NCBI GenBank assembly: GCA_031554215.1
Contig: JAVBKF010000246.1
Coordinates: forward strand, 1 to 18,499
DNA length: 18,499 nt
Direction: 5' to 3'
Source of the DNA: JAVBKE01 sp031554215
Lineage (GTDB): Bacteria; Bacillota; Bacilli; JARBTR01
Position 1 is the first letter of the stretch. Each line of letters begins with the position of its first letter. A program made the position numbers and the translations under genes. This document shows positions 15,365 to 18,499 of this stretch, piece after piece. The notes under the pieces were generated by a model, which was not told the DNA's origin, searched no databases, and was given only the letters and a program-made list of their open reading frames with translations.

Positions 15365-15759
15365 AAAAAATTTGAGAAACATCAAGTTGACTGTGTAAAG
15401 ACTCTCCATCTATACTGGCATGTGTAAAAAGAATCGCGAGCATTCTCAAGGTGCTATTTTTTAAAATATAAAAAGAGCTATAATCATGGGACGATTGATT
15501 AATGTCCCACACCATTTCAACGATTATTTCCCAAAAATCACGATATTTCACGCGCGCTATGTAGTCAATAAACCTAGTAAATTAGCTGGCAGAATTAGTA
15601 GAAAACCAAACACTTTTGAAACTTGTAAAATCATCTTCATGCGCTAATCAAGCAAAGGTTAAAGAAAAGTCCATAGATGCCTACCCCAAAAATTTGTTTA
15701 GTTACCTGTCTTCATAAAGCAAATCAAAACAGTTCATTTAAAAAAAAGGTTCTGCTTAA

Positions 15760-16578
15760 TTACATTCTTGAAATTGATTCTCGTAACAAGCGAAGGAACT
15801 TTTCACGAACCATTGCTGCTACTTCAATCACTTCTTGATGGCCAAGTGGCTGATCTAAAATCCCACAAGCCATATTCGTTAGACACGAAATGCCAACTAC
15901 TTTCATATTGCCGTGAACAGCAATCAACGCTTCTGGCACTGTTGACATCCCCACTGCATCCGCACCAAAGCCCCGAATCATCCGTATTTCAGCTGGCGTT
16001 TCATAGGTCGGACCTGTCCACCATGCATAGACCCCTTGTTGTATTTGTAATTCCTGCTCTTTCGCAACAGCCAACACAATTTGACGAAGTTCCTTATTGT
16101 ACACTTGAGATACATCTGGGAATCTAGTTCCTAGTTCATCGTTATTTGGTCCAATAAGTGGATTGTTGGCCACAAGATTAAGGTGATCTGTAATGAGCAT
16201 CAAATCTCCAGGCTTAAATGACGTATTTACCGCACCACAAGCATTGGTGATAATCAAATTCTGAACGCCTAAGGCTTTCATTAACCGTACTGGGAATGTC
16301 AGCTGATCAAGTGAAATTCCTTCATAGTAATGAAATCTTCCTTTCATCGCAACAATGTTCTTCCCATTTAATTCACCAATCACTAGTTCATTGGCATGAC
16401 CAATTGCATGTGATTTAGCAAAATGAGGAATATCATCATAGGGGATGTGGACAGCGTTTTTGATTTCATCTGCTAGCGCACCAAGCCCTGATCCCAAAAT
16501 GATTCCCACTGATGGCATCACCTTTGTTTTACTTGTGACAAATGCTTTTGCTTCTTGAATATGCTCCAGTTTATGCAT
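15760..16578 (-). CDS. punA: Purine nucleoside phosphorylase, class I
   Basis: Cytosolic trimeric phosphorylase that splits guanosine, inosine and their deoxy forms into base and (deoxy)ribose-1-phosphate. The 272-residue length matches the Bacillus enzyme. Features: GSGLG (29-33) with S30 for phosphate, H61 in IGHANE, KGRFHYYEG (79-87) with R81 and H83, TNACGAVN (111-118), GPTYETPAEIRM (189-200) with the base-binding glutamate E193, and GMSTVPE (210-216). SCLTNMACG (231-239) holds the base-binding asparagine N235. E193 and N235 together point to 6-oxopurine specificity. The ATG is seven bases after AAGGAGG. Promoter TTTACA-N17-TAAAAT lies just upstream. In Bacillus this gene often sits with drm; here that partner is absent and a nucleoside symporter follows. 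Confidence 0.95.
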   Translation of the reverse strand: MHKLEHIQEAKAFVTSKTKVMPSVGIILGSGLGALADEIKNAVHIPYDDIPHFAKSHAIGHANELVIGELNGKNIVAMKGRFHYYEGISLDQLTFPVRLMKALGVQNLIITNACGAVNTSFKPGDLMLITDHLNLVANNPLIGPNNDELGTRFPDVSQVYNKELRQIVLAVAKEQELQIQQGVYAWWTGPTYETPAEIRMIRGFGADAVGMSTVPEALIAVHGNMKVVGISCLTNMACGILDQPLGHQEVIEVAAMVREKFLRLLRESISRM

Positions 16579-16617
16579 ACTTTTTCCTCCTTAAAAAAAT
16601 TTTTGAAACGCACTGCC

Positions 16618-16646
16618 ATTTTAACCCCTTTATTGATTGCTGTAAA
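16618..16646 (-). promoter_or_regulatory. Sigma-A promoter of punA
   Basis: Minus strand: TTTACA (16646-16641), exactly 17 bases, TAAAAT (16623-16618). Each element has five of six consensus bases. It lies 40 bases upstream of the start codon. Confidence 0.8.
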
Positions 16647-16664
16647 TAAAATTTTATTAAAAAA

Positions 16665-16689
16665 GAAAAGCAATAAAAATTGCTATTTC
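16665..16689. repeat. Hairpin upstream of the punA promoter
   Basis: AGCAAT (16669-16674), four A, ATTGCT (16679-16684). On the minus strand the stem extends to GAAA/TTTC with a one-base bulge and runs into T-rich sequence. Because it precedes the assigned promoter it is more likely an operator or a stray terminator than an attenuator. Confidence 0.45.
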
Positions 16690-16711
16690 CGTCAGAGGAA
16701 TAAAATTATTG

Positions 16712-16745
16712 AGATGTCTAGAAAAGAAACAAATGCTCGACATCT
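16712..16745. repeat. Inverted repeat AGATGTC / GACATCT
   Basis: Perfect 7-bp arms (16712-16718 and 16739-16745) around a 20-base loop, between the divergent promoters of punA and the small membrane protein. Possible operator; no regulator can be assigned. Confidence 0.4.
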
Positions 16746-16768
16746 ACACATCTTCGTAAAAAAACTAA

Positions 16769-16797
16769 TTGTAACGCAAGCGATTTTTAGATATACT
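16769..16797 (+). promoter_or_regulatory. Sigma-A promoter of the small membrane protein
   Basis: TTGTAA (16769-16774), 17 bases, TATACT (16792-16797). This is a good vegetative promoter about 50 bases upstream of the TTG start. Confidence 0.75.
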
Positions 16798-16848
16798 AAT
16801 GCAATGATATGAACTAGCACTAGAATTTGAAGGGAAACGTGTCTTATC

Positions 16849-17133
16849 TTGAAAGAAATCATTGTTATTGCGGCGATTATCGTCTTATCTATTATTGCAT
16901 TTGCAACACTCATTCCATTTATTATTATGGGACTTGGAATTGGTTTAATCGGTTATAGCATCTACTCATTTAATCGTTCTCACGGTTTGTGGAAAGTGCT
17001 CTGGGTTGTTCTTGGAATTCTAGGCGTGTCCATTGTATTTCATGCACTACCCGGCGTCATCGTGATTGTAGCGATTATTGCGCTCGTCATGCTTTTATTA
17101 AAATGGCGAAGAGCCAAGCGGTATGACTACTAG
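16849..17133 (+). CDS. Small multi-pass membrane protein, function unknown
   Basis: A 94-residue protein with three hydrophobic stretches: about 3-38 (long enough for two passes, with a GLGIGLIG glycine-rich stretch), about 48-63 and about 68-86. It has a short polar loop NRSHG in between and a basic end KWRRAKRYDY that should face the cytosol. No enzymatic motif is visible. It loosely resembles the small LiaI/LiaF-type membrane domains of cell-envelope stress systems, but I cannot assign it. The start is a TTG; the only ribosome-binding site, GAAGGGA (16829-16835), is some 13 bases away, longer than ideal, and no in-frame ATG or GTG is nearer. A good promoter upstream and a hairpin terminator downstream support a single-gene unit. 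Confidence 0.72.
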   Translation: MKEIIVIAAIIVLSIIAFATLIPFIIMGLGIGLIGYSIYSFNRSHGLWKVLWVVLGILGVSIVFHALPGVIVIVAIIALVMLLLKWRRAKRYDY

Positions 17134-17197
17134 AATCACCAGCTATCCTCAGAAGACGTAAACTAGCGCTTCTATTTGAGCCATTCAAGACATTAAT

Positions 17198-17246
17198 AAC
17201 ACCAAGAACACCAGCGCATAGGATGCTGAATTTCTTGGTGTTTTTA
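17198..17246 (+). terminator. Rho-independent terminator after the small membrane protein
   Basis: 11-bp perfect stem (AACACCAAGAA 17198-17208, TTCTTGGTGTT 17232-17242) with an inner CAGC/GCTG pairing in the loop, followed by TTTTTATC. Confidence 0.88.
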
Positions 17247-17458
17247 TCTTTCACAACCCTTTATCGGACCCCTTTTTCTGATAAGCACCGTACATGACAA
17301 GTGCACTCTCAGAAAATAGAACAAGCCCCCGCTACCATCCAAAAAAACGAACCATAATCACCATCTAAACTGGTGATAACATGGTGAAGCAATTGGTAAT
17401 CCCTACAGTAAAGGGTACGACAATCTTTGCAACTTATGCTGTGCGATACTTTTTGAAC
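17247..17458. other. Gene-free stretch with a nested hairpin
   Basis: No coding sequence. It contains a perfect ATCACCA (17357-17363) / TGGTGAT (17371-17377) inverted repeat with a 7-base loop. The flanking ACCAT (17351-17355) and ATGGT (17381-17385) extend the symmetry. Confidence 0.5.
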
Positions 17459-17459
17459 A

Positions 17460-17942
17460 CCCCAAATGGTTTGTTAATTTAAAAAATAGACAGGAACATA
17501 AATGATAGTGTCCTCGCAACATTGGTCATATTGGTCAACGTATCAAAGCAGTCAGCCATTAGGTCGCCACAAAAAATGTACCGTGTCAAAAATGCGACAA
17601 CAATTGCACTATTGGAGCCACATAGTGAAAACGGCAACTCTTCGTTCTTCGATTCTGTGAACTTCTTTGGTCAAAACCCTTTGATGTTGCTTGCATGATT
17701 TGCTTAGAGTGGCGAATAGGTCAAGGTGTAGAATGCGTCGCTGAGAACTAGGAACACTGACAAGCCAACAAAACGACAAACCCAAAGCCCACTTCAAGCT
17801 CTGCTGCTTGTGTTAAGCCAAATGTGATGCCAGCGTTATAGCCTAGATGATTGATAATCACATACAGGACATTGCCAAGATAAATCAATTCACCCCAACT
17901 ACATACAATCAATATCGAAATAATCAAGAAATGCAGCAATAG
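17460..17942 (-). pseudogene. Decayed membrane-protein gene
   Basis: The segment 17942-17752 reads as a hydrophobic stretch followed by LGNVLYVIINHLGYNAGITF and GLTQAAELEVGFGFVV, which looks like real membrane protein. It has no start with a ribosome-binding site, and the frame breaks near 17755-17785. The continuation in another frame reads FVGLSVFLVLSDAFYTLTYSPL, a stop, a second stop about 12 codons later, then SAIVVAFLTRYIFCGDLMAD and TLTNMTNVARTLSFMFL up to about 17486. The fragments follow one another in order, so one broken gene is the simplest reading. A transporter is likely, but I cannot name the family. Confidence 0.42.
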
Positions 17943-18059
17943 TTTGTATTATATTTTCTCTGTACAGAATAGCCATTTCACCAAATATAGGCAACCGTCC
18001 TTAGTTTTTTCTAGTACATATTCTAAGATTTCCTGAAATAATTATGTAAAAACAAAAAA

Positions 18060-18099
18060 AATGAGCTAAATTTGAATTTTCATCCACCTTTAGCTCATT
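18060..18099 (-). terminator. Terminator after yhbH
   Basis: Perfect 11-bp inverted repeat AATGAGCTAAA (18060-18070) / TTTAGCTCATT (18089-18099). On the minus strand the stem runs into T8, just beyond the end of yhbH at 18127. Confidence 0.88.
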
Positions 18100-18126
18100 A
18101 GCCTAGCTTGTAAGCAAAATCAAGTA

Positions 18127-18499
18127 TTAAACTTCAACTTCTGTTTTCTGGAAAAACCGCTTCATTGCATGAAACACATCGGACTTGTTCTTGAGTATAA
18201 AATAATGAAACTGCTCATGCTTGATATTCTTATACACAGACATTAGCGATGAATTCCGGCTATACTGATTGACCTCACCATAACAAAACATGTTCGAGTA
18301 CGCGAGCAATTCTTCAATTAATTTCACACATTTCCCATTATCGGACGACAGGTTATCACCATCAGAGAAATGAAATGGATATATATTATACTGACTAACT
18401 GGATATTTAGCGTGAATTAGTTCTAATGCTTTCTCATAAGCAGAGGAACAAATTGTCCCACCACTTTCCCCTTTATTAAAGAAATCGTCCTCAGAAACT
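18127..18499 (-). CDS. yhbH: YhbH/YeaH (DUF444) sporulation and stress protein, C-terminal part
   Basis: The last 123 codons of a DUF444-family protein; the 5' part lies beyond the right edge. The family (about 390-430 residues) has a von Willebrand A-like C-terminal half and travels with the PrkA serine kinase and SpoVR; in Bacillus YhbH is a sporulation protein. Recognisable stretches are SEDDFFNKGESGGT, CSSAYEKALELI, YNIYPFHFSDGDNLSSDN, CVKLIEELLAYSNMFCYGEV, and SSLMSVYKNIKHEQFHYFIL, all as in Bacillus YhbH. The reading frame is open to the edge. A strong terminator follows at 18060-18099. The family call is firm. If prkA is present it is expected just beyond the right edge. Confidence 0.93.
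   Translation of the reverse strand, partial: VSEDDFFNKGESGGTICSSAYEKALELIHAKYPVSQYNIYPFHFSDGDNLSSDNGKCVKLIEELLAYSNMFCYGEVNQYSRNSSLMSVYKNIKHEQFHYFILKNKSDVFHAMKRFFQKTEVEV

Larger units (their letters stand above)
15307..15759. other. Intergenic region between punA and nupG
   Basis: AT-rich, 453 bases, no credible gene: a 63-codon frame on the minus strand (15551-15360) has a GTG start without ribosome-binding site and no recognisable product. The nupG promoter is probably at 15359-15364. I looked for a purine riboswitch core and did not find one. Confidence 0.5.

Noticed and set aside
15360..15551. 63-codon minus-strand frame between punA and nupG
   Set aside because: GTG start without a ribosome-binding site, no recognisable domain, and it covers the probable nupG promoter.
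15307..15759. Purine riboswitch before nupG
   Set aside because: A nucleoside gene leader made this worth checking, but the conserved core and paired loops could not be found.
16555..16812. 85-codon plus-strand frame upstream of the small membrane protein
   Set aside because: Lysine-rich translation of AT-rich DNA covering both divergent promoters; no ribosome-binding site.
17351..17385. Possible insertion-sequence terminal repeats
   Set aside because: The arms are too close together, with no transposase and no target duplication; it is only a nested hairpin.

Overview
The window looks like chromosomal DNA of a low-to-moderate GC, endospore-forming Firmicute of the order Bacillales. The grounds are a full-length SpoVR, the C-terminal part of a YhbH/DUF444 sporulation protein, a YhdB-like small protein, Bacillus-type GlpK, GlpD and Ald, strong AGGAGG ribosome-binding sites, and a near-consensus forespore sigma-G promoter. 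I cannot name the genus. There are no rRNA, tRNA, insertion sequence, phage or CRISPR features.

Layout, left to right. (1) 1-366: N-terminal part of an M20C aminoacyl-histidine dipeptidase, minus strand, running off the left edge. (2) 786-2183: spoVR (minus), with a YhdB-like small gene diverging from it at 2558-2779. (3) 2966-4610: a DUF47/PhoU-like protein and a PiT phosphate permease as a plus-strand operon, with PhoP-box-like repeats upstream. A bidirectional terminator separates it from the next block. (4) 4730-8011: glpD and glpK (minus), giving glycerol to dihydroxyacetone phosphate. (5) 8334-9461: alanine dehydrogenase (plus), followed by a strong terminator. (6) 9600-9794: a 64-residue helical protein with a putative sigma-G promoter (minus). 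(7) 10089-10539: a frameshifted MerR-type regulator remnant (minus). (8) 10715-12369: an alpha/beta hydrolase and TetR regulator operon whose promoter carries overlapping palindromes. (9) 12457-16578: three minus-strand genes with related functions. These are purine nucleoside phosphorylase, a NupG-type nucleoside:proton symporter, and an exported protein with a guanine/cytosine-deaminase-like zinc domain. (10) 16849-17133: a small membrane protein with a good sigma-A promoter. (11) 17250-18050: gene-poor DNA holding a decayed membrane-protein gene. (12) 18127-18499: C-terminal part of yhbH (minus).

Most genes are conserved metabolic or sporulation genes. The region from 9.6 to 18.0 kb is the most unusual part. 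The best candidate for something not well described is the exported deaminase-like protein beside nucleoside uptake and phosphorolysis genes. It would fit extracellular processing of a nucleobase or nucleoside before import, but the substrate is unknown. Second-tier observations are the MerR remnant beside the TetR/hydrolase operon, the forespore-type promoter on the 64-residue protein, and the PhoP-like repeats before the phosphate permease operon.
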